A stretch of 64,000 bases of DNA from Chitinophaga sp. E66 (GCA_019285755.1 CP079103.1:1-64000); one strand, 5' to 3'. Numbered from the stretch's first letter, positions 18,293 to 29,843 are shown. Numbers and translations: made by a program. The notes: generated by a model not told the origin, from the sequence alone.

Positions 18293-19766
18293 CTATTTAA
18301 AATGTTTGAGGAGGATCACTTCCTTTTCGCTGAGGAAGCGCCATTTGCCGCGGTTGAGGTTCTTTTTGGTGAGGCCGGCGTACATCACCCGATCCAGCTT
18401 TTCCACTTTGTATTCGAGGTGCTCGAAGATACGGCGGACAATGCGGTTCTTGCCGCTGTGGATCTCGATGCCGATCTGCGCCCTGTCTTTGGTGTCTACC
18501 CATGCAAGGCTATCTACCGTAGCCAGGCCGTCTTCCAGCTCCAGGCCACCGAGGATGCGCTCGAAGTCGGCTTTGGTAAGGGGCTTGTCCAGTTCTACGT
18601 GGTAGATTTTTTCACATTGTGCTTGGGATGGGCGAGTTTCTGCGCCAGTTCACCGTCGTTGGTCAGCAGCAACAGGCCGGACGTGTTCCGGTCGAGGCGG
18701 CCTACGGGGTAGAGGCGCTCTTCGGCGGCGTCTTCAACCAGTTCCATTACGGTCTGGCGGCCTTCCGGGTCATCGGTGGTGGTGATGTAACCTTTAGGTT
18801 TGTTGAGCAGTACATACACCAGGTTTTTCTGCAGATGGATGCGCTTGTCGTTCAGTTTTACGGACTCTTTACCGGTCACTTTGAACGCCGGTTCGGTGAT
18901 TACCTCGCCGTTTACTGTCACTTTACCTTCCTTGATGTAGTCAACTGCTTTGCGGCGGCTGCAAATGCCGCAATGAGCGATGAATTTATTGAGGGCATGT
19001 CGCCGCCTTCTATTTCCACGGGAGCTTCCACGGCTATGCGCTTGCGGGTGCTCTTGGGTTTGTTGGATTTGGAACCGTGAACGGCTGCCTTTCGCTCGCT
19101 TTTACGCGGACGTGGCTTATCGCCACGGAGCTCTTTATAAGATTTCTCGTCAGCGATCTCACCGAAGGATTTATCTTCTACGATATCTTTCGGGTCTTTG
19201 GGTTTGCCTTTACGGGAGCGGAGCTCCTTAAAGGGGGCACCGTCTGCAAAGGCATGCTGGAAGAGCTTGTCGCCGGGTTTTACTTCACGTTCTTTCTTTG
19301 GTTTGGATTCGCGGTCGCCATCCGTTTTGGCGGTTTTGTCGAAGCCTTCTTTTTAGCGCGGAAAGGCTTTTCGCCGAAGGATTTACCTTCTTTTTGTCGC
19401 CGAAGCTGCGTTTGGGTCTGTCGCCGAAGGGTTTGTCTTCGCGATCTGCCCCGAAGCTGCGCTTGGGTTTATCGCCGAAGGGTTTGCCGTCACGGTCTGC
19501 CCCGAATGAACGTTTAGGCCTGTCGCTGAAGGGTTTGCCTTCTTTGTCGCCGAAAGAACGTTTGGGTTTATCGCCGAAGGGCTTGCCTTCTTTGTCGCCA
19601 CCGAAGGATCTTTTGGGTTTGTCGCCGAAGGGTTTGCCTTCTTTGTCGTCCCGGTCGCGGAAGCTTTTCCCTGCCGGTTTGGAGTCACCGGAGCGGGGGC
19701 TGCTTTGCCGCTTTTATTTTCCTTGAACGGAGTGAAGCCTTTGCGGGGCGGTCTGCTTTGTTTCAT
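18293..19766 (-). CDS. RsuA/RluB-type pseudouridine synthase with a long repetitive basic N-terminal tail
   Basis: The C-terminal 240 residues hold an S4 domain (MPLNKFIAHCGICSRRKAVD) and the RsuA-family catalytic part with GRLDRNTSGLLLLTNDGE. Ahead lies an unusual tail of about 220 residues. In one frame it reads as repeats of (D)GKPFGDKPKRSFG (nt about 19400-19640), then Lys/Glu-rich blocks. The tail is highly basic and surely disordered, so it could bind rRNA. At least five missing bases break it: a C run near 19701, an A/G run near 19395, a run near 19350, one C near 19001 and one base near 18610, which restores the catalytic-domain continuation HVELDKPLTKADFERILGG. Start MKQSRPPRKG at 19766. 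Large basic N-terminal tails on this enzyme are known in Bacteroidota. Confidence 0.82.
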
Positions 19767-19802
19767 GTGTTATGATTGTTTGCTGCATTCCTGCAGTATG
19801 TT

Positions 19803-20839
19803 TTATGCTTTGTTGGCGAGCTGTCCGCACGCGGCGTCGATATCCTTGCCACGGCTTCTGCGCAGGCGGGCGTTGACGCGGTTTTTGCCGAGATACTCCA
19901 TGAACGCGTTCACTTTCTCTTCTGAGGGCTTCTGGAACCGGGCGTTATCGATCGGGTTGTACTCGATGATGTTCACGAGGTCTACGGGTACCTGCCGGTA
20001 GATCTTGATCAGTTCGTCCGCATCTTTCAGCGTATCGTTGAAATCCTTGAACAGGATGTATTCGAAGCTGATTTCGTTCTCCGTGGCCTTATAGAAGTAG
20101 TTGAGGGCTTCCACGAGGTTCTTGAGGTTGTTGGAATCGTTGATCGGCATGATCTCGCTGCGTTTCTGATCGTTGGCGGCGTGGAGGGAAAGAGCGAGGT
20201 TGAAGCGCACTTTATCGTCTCCCAGCTGTTTGATCTGTTTGGCGACGCCGGCGGTAGACACGGTGATCCGTTTAGGGCTCATGGCCAGACCGTCGGGCGA
20301 GGTGATCATTTCGATGGATTTCAGCACGTTTTTATAGTTGAGCAGGGGTTCGCCCATGCCCATATAGACGATGTTGGTGAGCTTTTTACCGGCAGATTCC
20401 ATGGATTGCTGGTTAATAAGCGCCACTTCGTCGAAGATTTCGTCGAATTCGAGGTTGCGTTTGCGGTCCATATAGCCGGTAGCGCAGAATTTGCAGCTGA
20501 GGCTACAGCCTACGGGAGGAAACGCAGGCGGTCTGACGGGTGGAGGTTGGGATAAGCACCCCTTCAACCAGGTGCCCGTCGTGCAGCCGGAAGCGGCTCT
20601 TGATGGTGCCGTCTTCGCTCTGCTGGGTGGCATCCACGCGAACGGCAGGGAATTCGAACCGCTCTTCCAGGGCAGACCGCAGCTGTTTGCTCAGGTTGGT
20701 CATGGCCTCGAAGCCGGACGCCTGCTTGGCCCAGATCCACTCATAAACCTGCGTTGCCCGGAACGGTTTTTCCCCATCTCGCCGAACACCTCCCGCAACT
20801 GGGGAGCGTCAGGTGCCGGATATTTTGCTTCCTCGTCAT
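19803..20839 (-). CDS. rlmN: Dual-specificity 23S rRNA/tRNA (adenine-C2) methyltransferase RlmN
   Basis: A radical SAM enzyme that methylates A2503 of 23S rRNA and A37 of some tRNAs. The CxxxCxxC cluster motif is in PVGCSLSCKFCATG. GMGEPLLNYKNVLKSI, STAGVAKQI and the C-terminal catalytic Cys in AACGQLANKA are present. The N-terminus after repair begins MTRKQNIRHLTLPQLREVFG and continues PFRATQVYEWIW. Three shortened runs are near 20801 (C), 20779 (G) and 20516 (C). I start at 20839, because NIRHLTLPQL is the family opening. Repaired length is about 346 residues. It lies just upstream of, and on the same strand as, the pseudouridine synthases, so these genes form an RNA-modification group. Confidence 0.93.
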
Positions 20840-20945
20840 CGGGCAAAGGTACGTCCGATTTTCGGATTGCCGAATTGTAGATTCGTTTGTGTATGCGGTT
20901 ATCCGATCCGGAAGCCATAAATTCGCATTTCTCAACCTGATGCAT

Positions 20946-22143
20946 ATGCAAACTGCTTATATCGTGGACGCGGTCAGAAGCCCCATAGGCCGCTATGGCG
21001 GGGCGCTCAGCTCCGTCCGCCCGGATGATCTGCTGGCCCTGATGCTACGCTCCCTCCTCACCCGGAACCCCACTGTAGACCCTGCCGCCGTGGAAGACGT
21101 TATCGCCGGGGCTACCAACCAGGCCGGGGAAGATAACCGCGACGTGGCCCGCATGGCCGCCCTCCTGGCCGGTATGCCCGTTTCCGTGGCCGGCAACACC
21201 GTCAACCGCCTCTGCGCTTCCGGGCTCCAGGCAATTATGGACGCCGCCCGGGCTATCATGGTCGGGGAAGGAGATGTGTATATGGCCGGCGGCGTCGAAA
21301 GCATGACCCGCGCCCCCTGGTGATGCCGAAAGCCGACGGCGCCTTCAGCCGCAAAACCGAGATCTACGACTCCACCATCGGCTGGCGCTTCACCAACAAG
21401 AAGCTGGCAGACGTGTATTACCCCTTCTCCATGGGCGAAACCGCCGAGAACGTAGCCCGCGAATGGAAGATCTCCCGCGAAGACCAGGACCGCTTCGCCT
21501 TCGAAAGCCAGACCAAATACAAACGGGCCCTCCAGCCGGTATATGGAAGGACGAGATCATTCCGGTAGAAATCACGCCCAATAAAGAAGATAAAGTGGTG
21601 TTCTCGCACGACGAGCACCCTCGCGAAACCAGCCTCGGAAAACTGGCCGGACTTCGTCCCGCTTTCGCGAAAGACGGTACCGTCACAGCGGGCAACTCCT
21701 CCGGCATCAACGATGGCGCCTCCGCCGTGCTCATCGTGTCTGAAGCTGCGCTTAAACGTTTTAACCTGACCCCCATCGCCATGGTGCGGGGCATGGCCGT
21801 AGCCGGGGTCGACCCCGCCATTATGGGCGTCGGTCCTGTACCTTCAACTGTTAAAGCGTTGAAGCGTAGTGGTATACGTGCGGCTGACCTGGATGTCATC
21901 GAGCTGAACGAGGCTTTTGCCTCCCAGGCCCTGGCCTGTATACGGGAGCTTAAGCTGGACCCCGCCAAAATCAATTTCAATGGCGGTTCCATCGCCATCG
22001 GCCATCCGCTGGGTTGCAGCGGCGCCCGAATAACGACCACCCTTATGCATGAAATGAAGCGCCGGGCAGGCGTGAAATACGGCCTGGCCACCATGTGCGT
22101 GGGCGTAGGACAAGGTGCCGCCATCGTATATGAAAAAGTCTGA
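20946..22143 (+). CDS. Acetyl-CoA C-acyltransferase (thiolase II family)
   Basis: The start [19 protein letters not shown] is typical of PcaF/AtoB-type thiolases. The active-site Cys is in [11 protein letters not shown], the His in [15 protein letters not shown] and the second Cys in [11 protein letters not shown]. It either condenses two acetyl-CoA or thiolyses 3-oxoacyl-CoA. FadB-like or ketoadipate genes are not nearby, so the pathway is open. Two missing bases are near 21316 (C run, [10 protein letters not shown] restored) and near 21535 ([12 protein letters not shown] restored). Repaired length is 400 residues, standard. Its end overlaps the start of the EamA gene by 14 bases, which indicates translational coupling. 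Confidence 0.9.
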
Positions 22144-23028
22144 TTATGCCCTGGGCTACGCCATGGCCCTGGTGGGCGCCATGATGTTCAGCGCCAAGGC
22201 CATTTACGTCAAACTCATTTACCGGACGGAAACCATCGACGCCATCTCGATGCTGGCGCTGCGAATGGCCTTTGCCATCCCCTTCTACATCGTTACCGCC
22301 GTTATACTCTTCCGCAGGCCCGGTAACGTAAGGCTGACGCCGGTGCAGTGGTGCTGGATCGCAGGGTTGGGGTTGCTCGGGTATTACGTCAGCAGTCTCC
22401 TGGATTTTATGGGGCTCGCTTACATTTCAGCCGGCCTCGAGCGGTTGATCCTCTTCCTTTATCCGACATTCGCCCTGATCATCGGCGCTGTGGCATTCAG
22501 GCGGAAGATCACGAGAACCCAGTATATCGCCCTGGCGGTTGCCTATGTGGGCATGTTGATAGTGTTTGCGGGGATGTGCGGCAGGAGTGGAGCCCGGGCG
22601 TGATTGTAGGCTGCCTGCTGGTGTTGGGCTGCGCGGTGACATATGCCTTTTACATCGTGGGTGGTGGGGAAATAATCCCGAAGGTCGGGTCTATGAAGTT
22701 TACGGCGTATGCGCTCTGTTTCGCTTCTGTAGGGATCTTTTCGCAATACCTGGTAACCCATGGCACGGAGGTCCGCCATTTCAGCGGGGAAACCTACTGG
22801 CTTTGCTTCCAGATGGCTATCGTGTCTACCGTTATCCCCACTTTCCTGACCAGCGAGGGGATTCGCAAGATCGGTCCGGGAAATACTGCCATCGTGACGA
22901 GCATCGGGCCGGTGGCTACCATTGTGCAGGCGTATATCTTTCTGGGAGAGCCGGTTACCTGGGAGCAACTGGTGGGAACGGCCTTCGTATTGACAGGCGT
23001 GTTGATGATCGGGAAAGGCGGAAAATAA
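22130..23028 (+). CDS. EamA/DMT family transporter
   Basis: Ten hydrophobic segments and two EamA repeats identify a drug/metabolite transporter of the inner membrane. The first repeat starts [23 protein letters not shown] and the second starts with [20 protein letters not shown], ending in [13 protein letters not shown]. The frame shifts once near 22576 (FAG, then DVRQEWSPG after restoring one base). ATG at 22130 lies inside the last codons of the thiolase gene. Substrate is unknown; coupling to a thiolase is not enough to guess it. Repaired length is about 300 residues, normal. A hairpin at 23031 closes the unit. Confidence 0.87.
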
Positions 23029-23030
23029 AA

Positions 23031-23063
23031 AACGAGCGGTAGACTTACATCTTACCGCCCGTT
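23031..23063. terminator. Bidirectional terminator between EamA and the sigma factor gene
   Basis: ACGAGCGGTA pairs (one G-U) with TTACCGCCCGT around a short loop; T or A runs flank both sides. It lies between two convergent genes. Confidence 0.7.
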
Positions 23064-23084
23064 CATGGCAAGCAAAAAAGGGCA

Positions 23085-23665
23085 TTACAAACAAATCTGT
23101 TTCTCAACCATCATCTTCCGGAGATTGATCAGTCCGTACCGCATACGGCCTAAGGCGGTGTTGATGCTCACATTGGTGAGGTCCGCGATCTCCTTGAAAC
23201 TGAGGTCCGCGTAATGGCGGAGAATAATGACTTCACGTTGTTCTTCAGGCAGCAGGTCGAGCATACGGCGGACGTTGTTGTGGCTTTGCCGCGTCATCAT
23301 TTGCTCTTCCGCACTGGGCTCACTGAAGTTCAGTACGTTGAAGATATCTTTATCGTCACCGGTTTTGATGACCGGGGTACGTTTTACTTTCCTGAAATGG
23401 TCTACACAAAGGTTGTGCGCGATGCGCATGGCCCAGGGCAGGAATTTCCCCTTCTCGGTATATCGCTCGGCACGGATGGTATCAATGATCTTGATGAAGG
23501 TGTCCTGAAAGATATCTTCGGCAAGAAAAGTGTCTTTACGAGTAATACGATAGAAGTGAAAAGTTTGTCCTTATGACGGTAAACCAACTCTTCCAGAGCG
23601 GAAGCATGGCCCTTTTTGAACAGTGTGATGAGTTGTTCATCGTTCAGCTTGTACATTACTTGCAT
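23085..23665 (-). CDS. ECF-type RNA polymerase sigma factor
   Basis: Region 2 is seen as LNDEQLITLFKKGHASALEELVYRHKDKLF and AEDIFQDTFIKIIDTI, and region 4 as LLPEEQREVIILRHYADLSFKEIADLT followed by SINTALGRMRYGLINLRKMM. One missing A near 23535 (VKDTFLAEDIF restored) breaks it. Repaired length is about 194 residues. No FecR-like anti-sigma gene is next to it, which is more like the SigW-type stand-alone ECF factors of Bacteroidota. It starts at 23665; about 200 bases without a gene follow to uvrA. Confidence 0.88.
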
Positions 23666-23868
23666 ATACGTCTACCAATAGCGGTTAGTAAATAGTACGG
23701 ACGGTGTCGTCAGTAGGTTGTTTAGTAGCGTAAAAGTTGAGCGATAATGTACAATTTATAGTTATGAATCCTGACCGGTGATGACTAGGTATAAGTTGCC
23801 GGTCAATGCAAATATAACGGAATAGTTGAATAAAACAACAAGCTTCCTGTAAAATACCCGTTAATGCG

Positions 23869-23876
23869 TACATTTG
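23869..23876 (+). promoter_or_regulatory. -7 box of the first uvrA gene, nearly leaderless
   Basis: TACATTTG ends 8 bases before the ATG at 23885, which leaves a leader of only about 3-5 bases. The region upstream (23672-23868) shows no other feature. Confidence 0.45.
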
Positions 23877-23884
23877 TAATCCTT

Positions 23885-26681
23885 ATGTGCGCAAAAGTCA
23901 AATCCAAGGAAAAAACCGTTGAACGTGAACCAGTTATAGCTCCTGATCAGATCTTCATCAAAGGAGCGAGGGTACATAATCTCAAGAATGTCAGCGTAAC
24001 CATCCCCGGAACCAGCTTGTGGTCGTAACCGGCGTCAGCGGATCGGGGAAATCCAGCCTTACGATGGATACCCTGTATGCCGAAGGCCAGCGCCGCTACG
24101 CGGAAAGCCTCAGCGCATACGCCCGCCAGTTCCTCATGCGGATGAACAAGCCGGACGTGGACTATATCAAGGGCATTTGCCCGGCCATCGCTATTGAACA
24201 GAAGGTAGTGACCCGCACCCCACGCTCTACCGTGGGCTCCATGACAGAGATATACGATTATCTGCGCCTGCTCTTTTCCCGGGCCGGCCAGACCTTTTCC
24301 CCGTTTCCGGCCAGCTCGTGAAGAAACACGAGGTAGCCGATGTGGTGGACTATATCGTTAAACTACCCCATGGCGCCAAGGTGCAGATCCTCGTCCCCTT
24401 CCGCCAGCATGCCAACCGCAAACCGCTGGAAGAACTGGGCATCCTCATGCAAAAAGGCTTCTCCAGGCTCTATGCCGGCGGCTCCCTCGTACGCATCGAA
24501 GAGCTACAGGAACAAAAAGCCCCTAAAATAGCTCCCGAAACCTTCGTTCTTGTAGACCGCATCGTGGTCAAAGACTTCGAAGAAGACGATAAGCACCGCA
24601 TCGCCGACTCCGTTCAGACCGCCTTCTACGAATCCGAAGGCTACTGCACCCTGGAAGTCGACGGTAAACTCGGCCCCGTGTTCTCCAACCGCTTCGAGCT
24701 GGACGGTATCCAGTTCGAAGAACCCGTTCGAACCTCTTTTCCTTCAATAACCCCTACGGCGCCTGCCCCACCTGTGAAGGATTCGGCCAGGTGCTGGGGA
24801 TCGACCGCGACCTCGTGATCCCGGATAAGCGCCTCAGCGTCTTCGAAGGTGCCATCGCACCCTGGCGGGGGAGAAGATGGGCGAATACAAGGAAGCCCTC
24901 ATCAAAGCGTCCCGCAAGTTCAGCTTCCCGGTACATAAGCCGGTGTCTGACCTGACCGACGAGCAGATCGAACTGCTGTGGACCGGCAACGAGCACTTCT
25001 ACGGCATCAACGAGTTCTTCAAAATGGTGGAGCAGAACCTCTACAAGGTGCAATACCGCGTAATGCAGGCCCGCTACCGCGGCCGCACCGTTTGCCCCAC
25101 CTGCCACGGCGGCCGCCTCCGTAAGGAAGCGACCTACGTGAAAGTGAACGGGCTGGGCATCTCCGAACTGGTAGACATGCCCGTTGAAAAACTGAAAGTA
25201 TGGTTCGATAACCTCGAGCTCAGCGAATACCAGCAACAGGTGGCCAAAAGGATTCTCATTGAGATCAACCACCGGCTGAAAACATTGCTGGATGTGGGTC
25301 TTGGCTACCTCACGCTTAATCGTGTGGCCAATACCCTCTCCGGTGGCGAAAGCCAGCGAATCCAGCTGACCCGTACCCTCGGCAGCAACCTCACCAACTC
25401 CTCTACATTCTCGACGAACCGAGCATCGGCCTCCATGCCCGGGATACCCACCGCCCCATCCGCGTGCTCCATGAGCTGCGGGACCTCGGCAACACCGTGG
25501 TAGTGGTGGAGCACGACGAGCAGATGATGGAGAAAGCAGACTATATCATCGATATGGGCCCCTGGCCAGTCACCTCGGTGGCGAAGTGATCTTCGAAGGC
25601 ACTTATCCCGAAATCTTGAAAGACGGCAAAAGCCTTACCGGCAAGTACCTGAGCGGGCATTACAGGATTGAGCCGCCGGCGCATGTGCGCAAATGGAAGC
25701 GCTCCATCCAGCTGGAAGGGTGCCGCCAGAACAACCTGAAGAACGTGGATGTGGAGTTCCCGCTGGGCGTTTTCACCGTGGTAAGCGGTGTGTCCGGTTC
25801 CGGGAAGACGACGCTGGTGAAACAGATACTATACCCCGCGCTCATGAAGCTGAAGGGGAGTTCACCGACCGTGTGGGCCAATATCGCGTCATGAAGGGCG
25901 ATACGGACTATATCACCCAGATCGAGATGGTGGATCAGAACCCCATCGGTAAATCTAGCAGATCCAACCCCGTCACCTACATAAAGGCATACGATGAGAT
26001 CCGCGACCTGTACGCAAAGCAGCAACTGAGTAAGATGCGCGGCTTCCAGCCGAAACATTTCTCGTTCAACGTAGACGGCGGCCGCTGCGATACCTGCAAA
26101 GGCGAAGGCGAAGTGATCGTGGAGATGCAGTTCCTGGCGGATGTCCACCTTACCTGCGAGACCTGCGGCGGAAAGCGTTTCAAGGAAGAAGTACTGGAAG
26201 TGCAATACAAAGGCAAGAATATCTTCGACATCCTGGAATTGGGGGTAGATGAGGCCATCGAGTTCTTCAAAGACGAGAAGGACGTGATCGCCAAAATCAA
26301 GCCGCTGAGCGATGTTGGTCTTGGATATGTGAAACTGGGACAGTCGAGCGATACGCTCTCTGGTGGGGAAGCGCAGCGCGTGAAGCTGGCTTCGTTCCTG
26401 GGGAAAGGCAAGGCGCAGGGGCATATCCTCTTCATCTTCGACGAGCCTACTACGGGCCTGCACTTCCATGATATCAAAAAGCTCCTGGATTCCTTCAACG
26501 CGCTCATCGACCAGGGCCATAGCGTACTGGTCATCGAACATAACCTCGACGTGATCCGCTCGGCCGACTGGGTATTGGATATGGGCCCTGAAGGCGGCGA
26601 AGGCGGCGGAACCTGCTATATGCCGGTGTGCCGGAAGGATTGAAGAAAGTAAAAGAAAGCTATACAGGGAAATTCCTGTAG
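23885..26681 (+). CDS. uvrA: UvrA, excinuclease ABC subunit A (first copy)
   Basis: DNA damage recognition ATPase of nucleotide excision repair. Both ABC halves are present: Walker [10 protein letters not shown] with [28 protein letters not shown], the second Walker [21 protein letters not shown] and [10 protein letters not shown]. Zinc motifs are [16 protein letters not shown] and CDTCKGEG with CETCGG. Eight missing bases occur, near 24004, 24298, 24728, 24866, 25402, 25560, 25856 and 26617, nearly all in C or G runs. The last moves the stop to 26679-26681 (YTGKFL). Repaired length is about 935 residues. A second, clearly different UvrA lies at 46539. Confidence 0.93.
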
Positions 26682-26702
26682 CGCATCATATATGTCACTA
26701 CA

Positions 26703-26735
26703 AAGGCCGGTTGATTATTCAACCGGCCTTTTCGT
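26703..26735 (+). terminator. Terminator of the first uvrA gene
   Basis: AAGGCCGGTTGA (26703-26714) and TCAACCGGCCTT (26719-26730) form a perfect 12-bp stem, followed by TTCG. Confidence 0.85.
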
Positions 26736-26766
26736 TAAATTAATATTGCTTTTGCTATTCTCTACC

Positions 26767-26846
26767 TTCGACCATCCTTCAGCCATCCTTCGGCCATCCT
26801 TCGGCAAAAGGCGGTTTCGCCGAAGGATGGCTGAAGGATGGTCGAA
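26767..26846. repeat. Palindromic array of 11-bp repeats
   Basis: Three units of the form NNCCATCCTTC (26770-26802) are followed by a 13-base spacer and inverted copies. The outer arms (26767-26794 and 26819-26846) are a perfect 28-bp inverted repeat. It lies after the uvrA terminator. It shares its 11-bp period, its ATCCT core and its inverted layout with the array at 45067. Confidence 0.75.
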
Positions 26847-26930
26847 TAATTGTATAACAATCAATGAGTTGTGAATTGTGTGAAATAGCATCGAAATGGC
26901 TGGCCTGATAGTAAATTACCCCTAAACGAA

Positions 26931-26953
26931 AAGCCCCGGCTGCAAGCCGGGGC
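26931..26953 (-). terminator. Terminator of the DUF4293 gene
   Basis: AGCCCCGGCT and AGCCGGGGCT form a perfect stem around GCA; read on the minus strand it is followed by TTTTCG. It lies 25 bases after the stop at 26978. Confidence 0.7.
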
Positions 26954-26977
26954 TCAATATGTAAGGAGGCTCGCGGA

Positions 26978-27427
26978 TTAGCGGAGGCGATCCAGTGATT
27001 TGATGAGTTTCTCGTCTTTGTAGATACCGCGGGCGGCGAGGAACAGGCAAACGATCATCACGACTGGTAAGAAAGCCGGGATCAGGTAAGACCCACGGAT
27101 GGCGGTGGCGCCGTCTGCCGCCAGCTTTTGGGCGCTGTCCCCGATCTTTAAGTAGATGAGGATCATGATACCGATGGATAAAAACAGGTTGAGCACCGTG
27201 AGGCGGAACTGCAATTTACGGTTCTTATAAAGGAAGATACAAACGGCAGATAGGAGGATGCCGATGATCAACAGTATGAATACCAAATAGTTGGAAGTGG
27301 CGTTAAACGTATCCGCGCCGGCTACGTTCCCTTTTGTGAAGGTGGCTTTCCAGAGATCGAATCGGGCGACTGCGACGCCGGCGATGGCAGCTAAAAGGAG
27401 CCAAAGGCTTTGTATGCGTTGTATCAT
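26978..27427 (-). CDS. DUF4293 family membrane protein
   Basis: An intact 149-residue frame with the DUF4293 opening MIQRIQSLWLLLAAIAG. There are four membrane segments (residues about 5-24, 45-68, 75-95 and 112-132) and a short basic end (KDEKLIKSLDRLR). The family is restricted to Bacteroidota and has no known function. It is transcribed away from the malic enzyme gene; the gap between them is 115 bases. Confidence 0.88.
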   Translation of the reverse strand: MIQRIQSLWLLLAAIAGVAVARFDLWKATFTKGNVAGADTFNATSNYLVFILLIIGILLSAVCIFLYKNRKLQFRLTVLNLFLSIGIMILIYLKIGDSAQKLAADGATAIRGSYLIPAFLPVVMIVCLFLAARGIYKDEKLIKSLDRLR

Positions 27428-27542
27428 ATTAAAAGCGAATGTTTAACAGCGTAAAAGTAAGTAAATTTAAGGAACAATGGGGTGGCCGTTCGGGCCCGTT
27501 CGCCGCGAAGTCCGTATATTGCAGCCCCAATTACAATCTTAT

Positions 27543-29843
27543 ATGGCCAAGAAACTGAATAAGCAGGACGCGCTCGATTATCATGCGAAAGGGCGGCCCG
27601 GCAAAATCGAAGTCATCCCGACCAAAGACACCAAGACACAGTGGGATCTTTCGCTGGCCTACTCCCCGGCGTGGCGGAGCCCTGCAAAGAGATCGCCAGA
27701 GACGTAGAGAACGTATACAAATACACCGCAAAAGGCAATTTGGTTGCGGTGATCAGTAACGGAACGGCCGTGCTGGGCCTGGGCGACATAGGCCCCGAAG
27801 CCGGCAAGCCCGTGATGGAAGGAAAAGGCGTGCTCTTCAAAATCTTCGCTGATATCGACGTTTTCGACATAGAGCTCAATACCAAAGACGTAGACGAATT
27901 CGTACGCGTGGTGAAAGCCATGGAGCCCACGTTCGGCGGCATCAACCTGGAAGACATCAAGAGCCCCGAATGCTTCGCCATCGAAGACCGCCTGAAAAAG
28001 AGCTGAAGATCCCCGTGATGCACGATGATCAGCATGGCACCGCCATCATCTCCAGCGCGGCCCTGCTCAATGCGCTCGAGCTCGTTAAAAAAAATCGATA
28101 AAGTAAAGATCGTGGTGAACGGCGCCGGCGCCGCGGCCATGGCTTGTGTCCGGCTATACGCATCGCTGGGCGCGAAACCCGAAAACTTCATCATGTTCGA
28201 TAAAGACGGTGTGCTCAACAAACTGCGCACCGACCTCGACGAAATGAAACAGGTCTTTGCCACCAGTTCGAAAGTAACCACCCTCACAGAAGCGCTGAAA
28301 GGCGCGGACGTGTTCGTGGGCCTGAGCATCGGTAATGTGGTAACGGAAGAGATGGTGAAAAGCATGGGTAAGAACCCCATCGTCTTTGCCATGGCGAACC
28401 CCGACCCGGAGATCTCTTACGAAGCCGCTACCGGCGCCCGTAAAGACGTGATCATGGCCACCGGCCGGTCAGATTATCCCAACCAGGTGAACAACGTTCT
28501 GGGCTTCCCTATATCTTCCGCGGCGCCCTCGACGTGCGTGCCACCCAGATCAACGAAGCCATGAAACTGGCCGCGGTTCATGCGTTGGCTGATCTCGCCA
28601 AATCGCCCGTGCCGGATATCGTGAACCTGGCTTATAACGAACGCAACATCGTATTCGGTCCGCATTATATCATTCCAAAACCCCTTGACCCCCGCCTCCT
28701 CAGCACCGTAGCGCCAGCAGTGGCCAAAGCGGCCATGGAAAGCGGCGTGGCCACGGCGCCCATCACCGACTGGGAAGGATACGAAACCGAGCTCAATAAC
28801 CGCCTCGGTCTCGACAATCAGCTGTTCCGCGTGATCGGCGTGAAAGCCAGGAAAGACCCGCGCCGGGTAGTGTTCTCGGAAGCGGACAACCTTAAGATCC
28901 TTAAATCGGCACAGGTAGTGGCCGAAGAAAATATCGCCATTCCCATCCTGCTTGGTAATGAGAAAAAGATCCGGCAGATGATGGAAGAAAACTCCATCGA
29001 GATCGACGATGTCATCATCATCGATCCCAAGAGCGACGAGATGGCCGAGAAGCGCCATCACTTCGGGGAGCTGTTCTTCAAGAAGCGGCAGCGTAAAGGG
29101 CTCAACCTCTACGAAGCCAAGAAGATCATGCGCGAGCGCAACTATTTCGGTTGTATGATGGTGGAGACCGGCGAAGCAGATGCCCTCATCTCCGGCCTCA
29201 CCCGTAAATATCCGGATACGATTCGGCCTGCCCTTCAGGTGATCGGTATGGAAGCCGGCGCAAAACGTGTGGCGGGCATGTACATTATCCAGACCAAACG
29301 CGGCCCGCTGTTCCTGGCGGATACCACGGTGAACCTGAACCCCACGGCGGAAGAGCTGGCGGAGATCACGCTGATGGTAGCGAAGGAAGTGAAGCAGTTC
29401 AACATCACCCCGCGCATCGCGATGGTGTCGTATTCCAACTTCGGTTCCAGCCAGACGCCCGAGGCGCAGCTGATGAGCCGCGCCCGCGACATCGTGAAAC
29501 AAAAGACCCGACCCTGACCGTAGACGGTGAGATACAGGCGGCGATGGCGTTCAATAAAGCCGTACTCAAAGAAAACTATCCGTTCTCCGAACTGATAGAC
29601 GGTGACGTGAACACGCTCATCTTCCCCAACCTCGCGGCTGGTAACGTAGCCTACAACCTCCTGCAGGGCGTAGCGGGTTTTGATGCCATCGGTCCTATTC
29701 TGCTGGGTATGAAGAAGCCAGTGCATATCCTGCAGCTGGGGTCTACCGTACGGCAAATCGTGAACATGGTGCTGATCGCAGTGGTGGATGCACAGACGAA
29801 GTGCTGTAAGACGGAAGAAGCTAAAAACGGAAAGAAGAAATAA
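27543..29843 (+). CDS. maeB: NADP-dependent malic enzyme with C-terminal phosphotransacetylase-like domain
   Basis: MaeB oxidatively decarboxylates malate to pyruvate. The first 430 residues hold the malic-enzyme core ([66 protein letters not shown]). The rest is a PTA-like regulatory domain ([37 protein letters not shown] pattern). Frame breaks lie near 27662 (LAYSPGVAEP), 28000 ([12 protein letters not shown]), 28088, 28508 ([12 protein letters not shown]) and 29503 ([11 protein letters not shown]). At 28087-28094 eight A are seen where seven or ten would keep the frame, so this is one base too many or two too few. Repaired length is about 767 residues, normal for MaeB. Confidence 0.94.

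Noticed and set aside
19383..19766. Asn/Ser/Ala/Pro-rich repeat protein on the minus strand
   Set aside because: It is the shifted reading of the GDKPKRSF tail of the RsuA-type synthase; the shift begins at a shortened C run near 19701.
26767..26846. CRISPR-like array
   Set aside because: Units are only 11 bases with no unique spacers, there is inverted symmetry, and no cas gene is near. The same holds for 45067-45187.
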